Shown here: positions 43,329-52,200 of the stretch, in pieces | Layout of the letters: the number at the start of each line of letters is the position of its first letter | Position numbering within the stretch: position 1 is the stretch's first letter | Source of the DNA: Nonomuraea turcica | GTDB taxonomy: Bacteria; Actinomycetota; Actinomycetes; Streptosporangiales; Streptosporangiaceae | Direction of reading: 5' to 3' | Length of the DNA stretch: 64,000 nucleotides | Assembly: GCF_030718205.1 (NCBI RefSeq) | Contig: NZ_JAUZQF010000019.1 | Span: 1 to 64,000 of the forward strand | Program-made: the position numbers and the translations under genes | Notes under the pieces: generated by a model | Told to the model about the DNA's origin: nothing | What the model saw: only the letters and a program-made list of their open reading frames with translations | Databases searched by the model: none

Positions 43329-44143
43329 GCACCGTCCTGTTCGACGAGCCGGGGCCCAAGGCGCGCCGGCGCATCCGGGTCGGCACCGTGCTCGGCACGC
43401 TGGCCGCCGTGGCGCTGGTCGCGCTGGCCGTGCGGCAGTTCGCGGCGAACGGGCAACTCGACGCCGCCCGCTGGCAGCCGTACGCGACGTGGCCCATGTG
43501 GCGGTATCTGCTGGACGGGCTGTGGTCGACGTTCCTGGCGGCCGTCGTGTCGGCGGCGCTGTCGATGGCGCTCGGGCTGGCCCTGGCACTGGGGCGGGTC
43601 TCGCCGCGGGCGTGGGTGCGCGGCCCGGCCGCCGTCTACGTCGAGGTGGTCCGGACGATCCCGGCGTTGCTGCTGGTGTACGTGGTGCTGTTCGCGCTGC
43701 CGCGGTACGGGCTCGACCTGCCGCTGTTCTGGAAGCTGGTCGTGCCGCTGACAGTGTCCAACGCGGCCGCGTACGCGGAGATCTTCCGTGCCGGGATCAA
43801 CTCGATCGAGCGCGGCCAGAGTGAGGCCGGCCTGGCCGTCGGCCTCACGCGCCTGCAGACGATGCGGCTGATCGTGTTGCCGCAGGCCGCCCGCCGGGTG
43901 CTGCCATCGCTCGTCAGCCAGTCCGTCGGGCTGCTCAAGGACACCTCGCTCGGCTTCGTCGTCAGCTACGGCGAGCTGCTCTACAGCGGCAAGGTCCTGG
44001 CCGCCTACAACGGCCTGCTCATTCAGACGTACCTGGTCGTCGCGCTGATCTACCTGGTGGTCAACGCGTCGCTGTCCAAGCTGGCCCGCACGCTCGAGGC
44101 CCGCCAGCCCGTCACCCTGAGAAGGAGAATCGCCCGTGCCTGA
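43325..44143 (+). CDS. Amino-acid ABC transporter permease (GluD-like)
   Basis: 272 residues from ATG 43325 (ATGA overlap). One N-terminal helix, then the usual five-helix permease core with the EAA motif (SEAGLAVGLTRLQTMRLIVLPQA). Pairs with the GluC-like permease. The operon has no ATP-binding subunit, so an ATPase must come from elsewhere on the chromosome. Confidence 0.88.
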   Translation: MSTVLFDEPGPKARRRIRVGTVLGTLAAVALVALAVRQFAANGQLDAARWQPYATWPMWRYLLDGLWSTFLAAVVSAALSMALGLALALGRVSPRAWVRGPAAVYVEVVRTIPALLLVYVVLFALPRYGLDLPLFWKLVVPLTVSNAAAYAEIFRAGINSIERGQSEAGLAVGLTRLQTMRLIVLPQAARRVLPSLVSQSVGLLKDTSLGFVVSYGELLYSGKVLAAYNGLLIQTYLVVALIYLVVNASLSKLARTLEARQPVTLRRRIARA

Positions 44144-45083
44144 GCTCGCCGTCCTGGCCGAGGTGATCCGCTCGGGATTCGTGGAGAGCGTCCACTACGG
44201 CAGCGCCGTAGGCCTCGACCCGTCGGGGCGGGCCGCGGTGACGCTGGGCCTGGTGGACGCGCCGGTGTTGCCGCGCTCGTCGGCCAAGCCGTTCCAGGCG
44301 CTGGCCTGCCTCACATCGGGTGCCGCGCTGGCGGGGCCGCGGCTGGCGATCGCCGCCGGCAGCCACACGGGTGAGGATGTCCACGTAAGGCTGGTGCGGG
44401 AGCTGCTCGCGGACTACGGCCTGGACACCGGAGCCTTGCGCTGCCCGGAGTCCTGGCCAGAGGACCAGCCCACGATGCACGCGCTGATCAGGCAGGGCGC
44501 CGGCGTCTCGCGCGAGCGGATGAACTGCTCGGGCAAGCACGCCGCCATGCTGGCCGCCTGCGTCGCGAACGATTGGGACGTGCCCGGCTACCTGTCTCCC
44601 GGCCACCCCCTGCAACAGCGCATGCGATCGGTCACCGAGGAGCTGGCGGGGGAGAAGACCGCGCACGTGGCAGTGGACGGGTGCGGGGCTCCGCTGTTCG
44701 GGCTGTCGCTGACCGGGCTGGCGCGCGCGGCCCAGGCGCTGGTGCTGGCCGCGCCGGGCAGCGGGCCGCGGCAGGTCGCGGACGCGATGCGCGCCCACCC
44801 CGAGTACGTCGGCGGCACCGGCCATCAGAACACCGAACTGATGCGCGCCCTGCCCGGCGCCGTGGCCAAGGGCGGCGCGGAAGGCGTGCTGATGGTGGCG
44901 ATGGCGTCCGGGCACGCGGCGGCGGTGAAGGTCATCGACGGCAGCCCGCGCGCCACCACGGCCATCGCGCTCGGCGTGCTGCGGCTGATGGGCTGCGACG
45001 TCACGTCCGCCGCCGCGTTCGAGCACGTGGACGTGCTGGGCGGCGGCGTCCCCGTGGGCCGGATTGCCGTCATGCCGGCTTAG
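44136..45083 (+). CDS. L-asparaginase (AnsA2 / PF06089 type)
   Basis: 315 residues from GTG 44136 (AAGGAGA upstream), overlapping the permease by 8 bases. Typical motifs of the Rhizobium-type asparaginase family: SSAKPFQALA, SHTGEDVHV, MNCSGKHAAML, VDGCGAPLFGL and GGTGHQNTELM. These are unrelated to the threonine-type E. coli AnsB. It hydrolyses asparagine to aspartate and ammonia in the cytosol. Its place in the importer operon suggests the transported amino acid is asparagine (or a close analogue). Confidence 0.88.
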   Translation: MPELAVLAEVIRSGFVESVHYGSAVGLDPSGRAAVTLGLVDAPVLPRSSAKPFQALACLTSGAALAGPRLAIAAGSHTGEDVHVRLVRELLADYGLDTGALRCPESWPEDQPTMHALIRQGAGVSRERMNCSGKHAAMLAACVANDWDVPGYLSPGHPLQQRMRSVTEELAGEKTAHVAVDGCGAPLFGLSLTGLARAAQALVLAAPGSGPRQVADAMRAHPEYVGGTGHQNTELMRALPGAVAKGGAEGVLMVAMASGHAAAVKVIDGSPRATTAIALGVLRLMGCDVTSAAAFEHVDVLGGGVPVGRIAVMPA

Positions 45084-45114
45084 CGCATCGGTCGCACGAC
45101 TTCGCAGCGCTCGT

Positions 45115-45864
45115 TCACGCGCCTGCCTTTCCGCTGTGACGCGCCGTGAACGCGAGGATACGGTGCCAGGCGTCGGTGCACGCCTCCTGCCACTGGTCAT
45201 AGGAGTCGTCGAAGAACGAGTGCGGTGCGCCGTCGTACACGTGCGCCTCGTATGTCTTGCCGGCCTGGTCGAAGGCGGCGGTCAGCGCGGCGTACTGCTC
45301 CGGGGTGGTGGCCACGTCGTCCCCGGCGAGCAGCATGAGAAGCGGCGCGGACGGTTGGGCCGTACGGTCGCCGAGGAATCGGGGCGGCCCGTAGAAGCCG
45401 ACGGCGCCTGCCAGGCCGAGCCCGGAGGCGGCGAGCCGCCAGGAGTAGCCGCCGCCGAGGCAGAAGCCGACGCTGAACAGCGGGCCGGGATGCCAGGCGC
45501 GGATCGCGTCGGCGGCAGCGGCGGCGTCGGTCTCGACGTGGTGCGGTTCGAGCAGGGCCAGGTGAGCGAACCCGTCGAACGCGTCGTCGCGGGAGCCGGT
45601 GCCGGCGCTGCGCCCGTAGTAGTCCATCACGAGCGTGTGGAAACCTGCTTCGGCGAACCGGTGGACCAGGCTCGCGTAGAACGGGTGGAAACCGCGCACG
45701 TCGGGCAGCAGCAGCACATTGCTGCCGTTGGGCACGGCCGGGGCCGCCCGGTAGGCCCGGAAACGGTTGCCGTCGGCGGCGCCGATCTCCAATGCCGCGT
45801 GTGCGGCCACCCCTCCGGTGACGACGGGGGCGGCGGGCGGCCTGCTGTCGATGTCGTGGCACAT
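45115..45864 (-). CDS. Dienelactone hydrolase-family alpha/beta hydrolase
   Basis: 249 residues, ATG 45864 with AAGGAGA at good distance. Catalytic triad as in dienelactone hydrolase: Cys nucleophile in GFCLGGG, Asp in AGDDVATT, His in GAPHSFFD. Likely cytosolic. Substrate unknown. Divergent from the XRE/MmyB regulator (129 bases), which probably controls it. Confidence 0.88.
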   Translation of the reverse strand: MCHDIDSRPPAAPVVTGGVAAHAALEIGAADGNRFRAYRAAPAVPNGSNVLLLPDVRGFHPFYASLVHRFAEAGFHTLVMDYYGRSAGTGSRDDAFDGFAHLALLEPHHVETDAAAAADAIRAWHPGPLFSVGFCLGGGYSWRLAASGLGLAGAVGFYGPPRFLGDRTAQPSAPLLMLLAGDDVATTPEQYAALTAAFDQAGKTYEAHVYDGAPHSFFDDSYDQWQEACTDAWHRILAFTARHSGKAGA

Positions 45865-45993
45865 GGTGGTCTTCTCCTTCAGGTCTGGTGAGGGGAAGCC
45901 TGCCGGGCGGGACGCGGGCGTTCCCAGGCCCTGGAGATACGGGTACTGGCAGGGCCACCATCCGCAACCGGCGAAGCCGACATACTGGACCTC

Positions 45994-46866
45994 ATGGGAG
46001 ATCGACCCGAGCTGGCACGCTTCCTTCGGTCCCGCAGGGGGCGGATCAGCCCCGAGAGCGCAGGGATCATCGGCGGAGGCCGCCGCCGGGTGGCCGGACT
46101 ACGCCGAGAGGAGGTCGCCCAGCTCGCTGGAATCAGCGTGGAGTACTACCAGCGACTGGAGCAGGGACGTGCCGCCCATCCGTCTCCCGAAGTGCTCGAC
46201 GCCATCGCCGCCGCACTCCGCCTCGACGACGTGGAACTCGAGCACCTGCGCACGCTGGCCCTCGCCGTACGGGAACACCGGCGCAGGGCGGCCCGGACCG
46301 GCCCGCCGGCCGAGGTCGCCCGGCCGGAGCTGGTGCGGATGCTGGACCTGGTCCATACGCCTGCCATGATCATCAATGACCGGTTCGACGTCCTCGTGGC
46401 CAACGGCGTGGCCGCCCGCCTGTTCACGCTCGAAGCGATCTTGTCGGCGCAGCGGCCGAATCTGGCCAGGCGGCTGTTCCTCGCCCCCGGCAGCAGGGAT
46501 TTCTACGTCGAGTGGGACGAGGTCGCCGCCGTGACCGCAGGGCAGCTGCGGGTGGCCTCAGGGCTGTACCCGACGGACGCCGAGCTGGCCGAACTGATCC
46601 GCGAGCTCCGCCACGGCAGTGAAACGTTCCGCACGCTGTGGAGCGCCCGCGACGTCAGCGTGCGGACGAACGGGGTGAAAAGCTTCCGGCACCCCGCTCT
46701 AGGAACGGTGACGTTCAGCTACGAGCATTTCATCCCAGCCGGCGACTCCCGGCAGCGCCTGGTCGTGCTCGTCCCCGTCGCCGGCAGCGCCACCGAGGCC
46801 GCGGTCCAGCTGCTCGCGACCTGGGCGCACACAGCACGACCCAGAACCACAGCGTTGGTGACATAA
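45994..46866 (+). CDS. XRE-family regulator with MmyB-type ligand domain
   Basis: 290 residues, ATG 45994. The HTH is at about 30-85 (GLRREEVAQLAGISVEYYQRLEQGR). The 90-280 region is the PAS-like MmyB ligand-binding domain (AMIINDRFDVLVANGVAARL; FSYEHFIPAGDSRQRLVVLVP), known to bind fatty acids in related proteins. No ribosome-binding site is visible, so it may be leaderless. Common in actinobacteria next to oxidoreductases and hydrolases it controls, here the divergent dienelactone hydrolase. Confidence 0.88.
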   Translation: MGDRPELARFLRSRRGRISPESAGIIGGGRRRVAGLRREEVAQLAGISVEYYQRLEQGRAAHPSPEVLDAIAAALRLDDVELEHLRTLALAVREHRRRAARTGPPAEVARPELVRMLDLVHTPAMIINDRFDVLVANGVAARLFTLEAILSAQRPNLARRLFLAPGSRDFYVEWDEVAAVTAGQLRVASGLYPTDAELAELIRELRHGSETFRTLWSARDVSVRTNGVKSFRHPALGTVTFSYEHFIPAGDSRQRLVVLVPVAGSATEAAVQLLATWAHTARPRTTALVT

Positions 46867-47037
46867 GAACGGCCGCGCCTGCCAGGGGCATCGGCGCGGC
46901 CGTGGGCGCCACGGTAGATGTTCACCGTGCAATGGTCACCACGATAGCGCTGCGAGGCCGGCGGGGTGCCGGTTATCACCTTTCTCCGGGCGTCCCGATA
47001 GGTTGCGCAGAGGATCACTCATGGAAAGGAACGACGG

Positions 47038-47673
47038 TTGGCTGTCGATTTGGTGATCTTCGACTGCGACGGGGTGCTCGTGGACAGCGAGCCCATCTCC
47101 GTACGCGTGGGCACGGCCGCGCTGCGCCGCCTCGGCTGGACGATCGACGAGGCGGAGTACGCCGAGCGGTTCGTCGGCTGCACCAACGAGTACTGGGCCG
47201 AGCAGATCGGCGAGACGCCGGCGGGCTGGTGGGAGGAGTTGATCGATGAGTACGCCGCCGCGATCAAGGCCGAGCTGTGCGCCGTCGAGGGTATCGAGGA
47301 GGCACTCGACCGGCTGACCGTGCCCAGCTGCGTGGCCTCCAACGGGCGGCACGCCACGATCCGCCGCAGCCTGGAGGTCACCGGGCTGACGGAGCGGTTC
47401 GCGGGGCGGGTGTTCAGCGCCGAGGACGTGGCCGAGGGCAAGCCGGCGCCGGACCTGTTCCTGCACGCGGCCGCCACGATGGGGGTGACGCCGGAGCGGT
47501 GCGTGGTGGTGGAGGACAGCCCGTTCGGGGTGATGGCGGCGGTGAGTGCGGGCATGCGCTGCCTGGCCTATGCCGGCGGCCTGACCCCGGTCACCCGCCT
47601 GGCGGGCCTGGGCGCGACCGCGCTCTTCCACGACGCCGCCAAGCTGCCTGACCTGATCGGCGCCCTGGACTGA
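47038..47673 (+). CDS. HAD-superfamily hydrolase (beta-phosphoglucomutase-like)
   Basis: 211 residues from TTG 47038, AAAGGA about 7 bases upstream. HAD motif I FDCDGVLVDSEP (Asp nucleophile and acid), motif II Ser/Thr in VASNGRH, Lys in EGKPAPDLFL and motif IV VVEDSPFGV. Subfamily IA with a helical cap; sugar-phosphate phosphatase or mutase. Substrate cannot be told. Confidence 0.87.
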   Translation: MAVDLVIFDCDGVLVDSEPISVRVGTAALRRLGWTIDEAEYAERFVGCTNEYWAEQIGETPAGWWEELIDEYAAAIKAELCAVEGIEEALDRLTVPSCVASNGRHATIRRSLEVTGLTERFAGRVFSAEDVAEGKPAPDLFLHAAATMGVTPERCVVVEDSPFGVMAAVSAGMRCLAYAGGLTPVTRLAGLGATALFHDAAKLPDLIGALD

Positions 47674-47711
47674 CCTGCCCCGATCGCGGCCCGGCGACGT
47701 ACGGTGAGGTC

Positions 47712-48332
47712 ATGGCGCAACCTCCGTATGTGGTGGTGCACGTGGGCGTGTCCGTCGACGGAGCGACCACCGGGTTCCAGCCCGACGTGGCGAGGTTCTA
47801 CCAGCTGGCCCAGACGTGGAGGGAAGACCTCACCCTGGCCGGCGCCGACACCATCCTCGCCCAGGAGGAAGCCCTGGCGCAGGGCGAGCGTCCCGGCCCG
47901 GCCGAGGGCGGCCCGCTGCTGGCCGTCGTGGACGGCCGCGGCCGGGTCAGCCAGTGGGAGGCGCTCCGTGAGGCCGGCCACTGGTCCGACGTCGTCGCCC
48001 TGCACTGCGCGATTACTCCCCCGCGCCCGCCGGGGCGGCAGGTGCGCGAGATCGTCACCGGCGTCGACCGCGTCGACCTCGCCGATGCCTTGCGGACGCT
48101 GGGCCGGGACGAGGGCGTCAGGGTGGTGCGCGTGGACAGCGGCGGCGGGCTCACCAGCGCGCTGATGACCGCCGGGTTGGTGGACGAGATCAGCCTGCTC
48201 GTCCACCCGTGCCTGGCCGGCGAGCGGGCCACCCGCTTCTGGTACGGCTCCGCTCCCGCCGCCGCGCCGCTCACTCTCGCCGCCGCCCAGAGCCTGCCCG
48301 ACGGCCTGGTGTGGCTGCGCTATCACCGCTGA
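47712..48332 (+). CDS. RibD C-terminal domain / dihydrofolate-reductase-fold protein
   Basis: 206 residues, ATG 47712 with GAGG directly upstream. RibD_C motifs: VVVHVGVSVDGATTG at the N terminus, LAGADTIL, RVVRVDSGGGLTSALMTAGLVDEISLLVHP. An NADPH-dependent reductase fold; may act on a riboflavin or folate-like substrate, but there is no riboflavin operon around it. It overlaps the convergent epimerase gene by 10 bases. Confidence 0.83.
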   Translation: MAQPPYVVVHVGVSVDGATTGFQPDVARFYQLAQTWREDLTLAGADTILAQEEALAQGERPGPAEGGPLLAVVDGRGRVSQWEALREAGHWSDVVALHCAITPPRPPGRQVREIVTGVDRVDLADALRTLGRDEGVRVVRVDSGGGLTSALMTAGLVDEISLLVHPCLAGERATRFWYGSAPAAAPLTLAAAQSLPDGLVWLRYHR

Positions 48333-49207
48333 CGAGCCCGCCCGTCGCCGTCCAGATAGTCGCGCCATGACCGCTTCGGGTTCCAGCCCAGCATGCGGTG
48401 GGCCTTCGCGCACGAGATGCCCGAAGCGTCGGGGCGGGCGAGTGGCCGCAGCTCGATCTGGTCACCGAAATACTGCCGCAGCGCCGCGGCGAAGTCGTGA
48501 CCGCCCGCACTGTCCGGCGAGGCGATGTAGAAGACCTCGTGGCCGGGCAGCTGCGACTCGACGGCCAGGACGATGGCGTCGGCGAGGTCGTACACGTCGA
48601 TGTAGCTCCACAGCCCCGCGCCGGCGAGGGAGGGGTCGCGGACCACCGGGCCGAGGTTGCGCTCATAGTTGCCCTCGTGCTGGACCCAGCTCGGCCGCAG
48701 CGAGATGCACCTGATGTCGGAGCGGCGGACGGCGGCGTCCATGAGCTGCTCGCCGAAATGCTTGGCCAGCGCGTACGGGTCCTGCGGCCGGGCCGGATGC
48801 TCCTCGTCGACCGGCGCGTAGTCGGGCAGGAATTTCCGTTCGGGGAAGAAGTATCCCGGGACGGTCTCGCTGGAGATGTTCACAAACCGCGGCACGCCGA
48901 ACCGCACGGCCGCCTCGATCATGTTGAACGTCGACATCAGGTTGTTCTGGAACACCACATGCGGCGGGTTGTGCGTCGGGTCCGGGAGAGCGGCGGCATG
49001 CACCACCGCCTCGGCCCCGCGGACCACCGCGAACGCCTGCCCGGCATCGGTCAGGTCGGCCTGCAGGTAGCGGGGTTCGCCCGGCTCGTCCCGCTCCCAG
49101 ACCGGGCGGGTGAGGTCGACGGCGGTCACCTCGTGACCGGCCTCCATCAACGCCTTGACAGCCGCACGCCCGACCTTGCCGTGGGCTCCTGTGACGACGA
49201 CGCGCAT
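48323..49207 (-). CDS. NAD-dependent epimerase/dehydratase family protein
   Basis: 294 residues, extended SDR. Cofactor motif VTGAHGKVGRAA (7-18), NISSE, catalytic-type YALAK in the PQDPYALAKHFGEQL region, and LRPSWV. Resembles uronate dehydrogenase or UDP-sugar epimerase types. Substrate unknown. Convergent with and slightly overlapping the RibD-like gene. Confidence 0.85.
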   Translation of the reverse strand: MRVVVTGAHGKVGRAAVKALMEAGHEVTAVDLTRPVWERDEPGEPRYLQADLTDAGQAFAVVRGAEAVVHAAALPDPTHNPPHVVFQNNLMSTFNMIEAAVRFGVPRFVNISSETVPGYFFPERKFLPDYAPVDEEHPARPQDPYALAKHFGEQLMDAAVRRSDIRCISLRPSWVQHEGNYERNLGPVVRDPSLAGAGLWSYIDVYDLADAIVLAVESQLPGHEVFYIASPDSAGGHDFAAALRQYFGDQIELRPLARPDASGISCAKAHRMLGWNPKRSWRDYLDGDGRARQR

Positions 49208-49271
49208 GGGTGACTCCTTCAGTGAGCGACCCGATAAGCGTAGATCTCCGCGCGGCGGGCCGGAGACGCCG

Positions 49272-52200
49272 CTACCCCACTCCGATGGCGGCGAGCGTGG
49301 AGCCCGTGCGGGTCTTGGTGACCTTGAGCTGGGCGGTGATCCGGGAGCGCAGCTCGGCCACGTGGCTGACGATGCCCACCGCCCGGCCCCCGTCGCGCAG
49401 CCCGTCCAGGATGTCGAGCACGCCGTCCAGCGTGTCCTCGTCCAGGGTGCCGAAGCCTTCGTCCACGAACAGCGTGCCGATCTCCGCGCCGCCCGCCTCC
49501 GCCGTGACCACGTCGGCCAGGCCCAGCGCCAGGGCCAGTGAGGTGATGAAGCTCTCGCCGCCCGACAGGGTCGCCGGGTCCCGGTCGACGCCGGTCCACC
49601 CGTCCGCCACGCGCAGCCCCAGCCCGCCGCCCGATCTCCCCCGCGAGCCGGCCGTCTTGCGCAGGTCGTGCCGCAGCAGGTAGCGGCCGGCCGACATGTG
49701 GTCCAGGCGTTCGTTCGCGGCGTCCACCACCTGCCGCAGCCGCTCGCCGAGCACGTAGGAGGTCAGGCTCATGTTCCACTGGTTGTCGCTGGACGTGCCG
49801 CCGGCCAGCGCGGCCATGCGCTCGGCCAGCCGGTGCCGGTCGGCCGCCGGGCGCCACCGCTCGACGCACGCCGTCAACTCGCCGTGCAGCTCCTCCAGGC
49901 GGCGCGCCCTGGCCGCCGCGCGGTCGCGGGCGCTGGCCAGCCTCGTGTACGCCGCCTCCGCCCCATCCCGCTCGGCGCCGATCGCCGCCAGATCGGGCAC
50001 GGGCTCGGCCGCGGCGGCGGCCAGCTCGGGATCGGCCAGCGTCTTGGTGACGGCGGCGTGCTCGTCGTCCAGCCTCCGCAGCCGCTCCGCTTTGTCCTCA
50101 CGCTCGGCCTGGTTCCGGTATGCGGCCTGCGCGTCCGGCACGTCCGCGAACCCTGCTGCGAGCGCCGCTTCCTGAGCCTGCCGGCGGGCCCTGTCCAGCT
50201 CGTCGGCGGCCGCCACCGCCGCCTGCGTGGCCTCCAGCGCCTCGCGCAGCAACTCGGCCTCGTCGCCGAGCCTGGAAAGGCGGGCGGTGATCGTCGTGTC
50301 GTCGCCTCGTGCGGTATCCAGCCTGGCGCCGAGCCGCGCGGCGTCACCGCTCAGCTCCTCATGCCTGGTGCGGCACGCCGCCAGTCGCGCGGCCACCCTC
50401 CGGCCCTGCTCCTCCAGCCCCGAACGCTCCCGCCCGAGCCCGGCCGCCTCCTGTGCCAGCCGCGGCTCCCCGCGGGCGGACGCCTGAAGCCTGCCCAGCT
50501 CCCGCTCGGCCGCATCGAGGACCGCCACGCCATCCAGCTCGCCCCCGGCATCGGTCCGCACGTCACGTGCACCGGGATGCCGCCCTCCGGGCGCAGGGCC
50601 GGCGTCCGGAGGGCGGGGAACGTCGGCGTCGCCGCCGCACCCCTGGACCGCTTTCGCCGCCGATGGCATGCCGTCGGCGACCGAGCGGGTCACCGCCCCG
50701 ATGCCGTCGATGGCCGTGTGGATCTCCGCGTCGAGGCCGGTGGTGACCGTGTGGGCCTCAGCGTCGAGGCCGGTGGTGACCGTGTGGGCCTCAGCGTCGA
50801 GGCCGGTGGTGACCGTGTGGATCTCCGCGTCGAGGCCGGTGGTGACCGTGTGGGCCTCAGCGTCGAGGCCGGTGGTGACCGTGTGGATCTCCGCGTCGAG
50901 GCCGGTGGTGACCGTGTGGATCTCCGCGTCGAGGTCGGCGGTGGCCGTGTGGATCTCCGTCCCGAGGTCGGTGGTGGCCGTGTGGATCTCCGTCCCGAGG
51001 TCGGTGGTGGCCGTGTGGACCTCCGCGTCGAGGCCGGCGGTGAGGCGGGAGCGGAGGCGGGCCCGTTCGGTTGCCAGGCGGGTGCGGTGGGCGTGCTGGG
51101 CGGCGAGTGCCTCGGCGATCTCCCTGGTCTGGTCCCTGACGCGTTCGCGTTCGGCTTCGGCCCGGTCGAGCGCGGCGGCCAGGGCGGGTTCGCGGTCGGC
51201 CACCGCCTGGAGGCGGGCCAGTTCCTCCTCGGCCTGCCGGACGGCGGCCTCGGCGGAGTCGGGGTCCAGACCGCCCGTGGCCTCGACCGCGGCGGCGTGC
51301 CGGGACTCGAGCGAGGCGAGGGCGCGTTCGGCCGCCTCCCGCTCGGCCAGGGCGACCTCGTGCGCGTCTTCCGCCTCCCGCTCGTCGTCGGCCGACGGTG
51401 CGCTGGGAGCAGGCGACGCCGGCTGGGGGTGGTGGTCCGAGCCGCAGACCGCGCACGGGCGGCCGTCTGCGAGGTCGCGGGCCAGCTCCGCCGCCATGCC
51501 GTCCATGCGGGCCTGGCGCAGGTCGAGCCAGCGTTCGCGGAGCGTCTGGGCGTGGTCCACGAGCACCTGGTGTGCGGCGGCCGCCGCGTCCAGCTCGGCG
51601 GCCAGGGCGTCGCGGCGGTGGGTCGCCTCCAGCGCGGCCCGCGCCGCGTCGAGGTCCGCGGAGGCCGCCGGGATGGCCGCCGCCTGCGCGCGCGCCTGCG
51701 CCAGAGCCGCGCCGGCATCGGCGACGCGCTCGGGCAGCTCGGCGTCGGCGGCGGATGCCTCGGCTTCGCGCTGCGCCAGCGCGTCGAGCTCCACGGCCAG
51801 CCCGGCCAGCTCCCGCTCGACCTCGATCAGGTCTGCCGCCGCGTCGCGTACGGCCTGCACGGCCGGGATCCTGGCGGCGTCCGCCCGCGCCTGGGCCAGC
51901 CTGCTCTCGGCCTGCTCCATGAGTCCGGGCAGGAGGGCCAGCCGGGCCGCGACAGTGTCGTCGTCGGCGACCAGCTCGGCGAGCTCCGCCTCCACGCGCA
52001 GGAGGTCTCGTCGGACGACGGAGAGCCTGGCCTCCTCAGTGAGCAGCTCCGACAGCCGCGCGATCTCCGCCTGCCGCTGCCGCTCCAACAACGCCAGCTC
52101 GCTCACCGAGGGCGCCCCAAGAGCGGCCGGTGTCCCCACCACAGCGCCGTCGGCACTGAACGCGCCGTCGGCACGTTCAGCGCCGTCGGCACGGCCAGCG

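Noticed and set aside
50716..51045. Possible CRISPR array
   Set aside because: The ten 33-bp units are directly adjacent with no unique spacers, lie in frame inside sbcC, and there are no cas genes.
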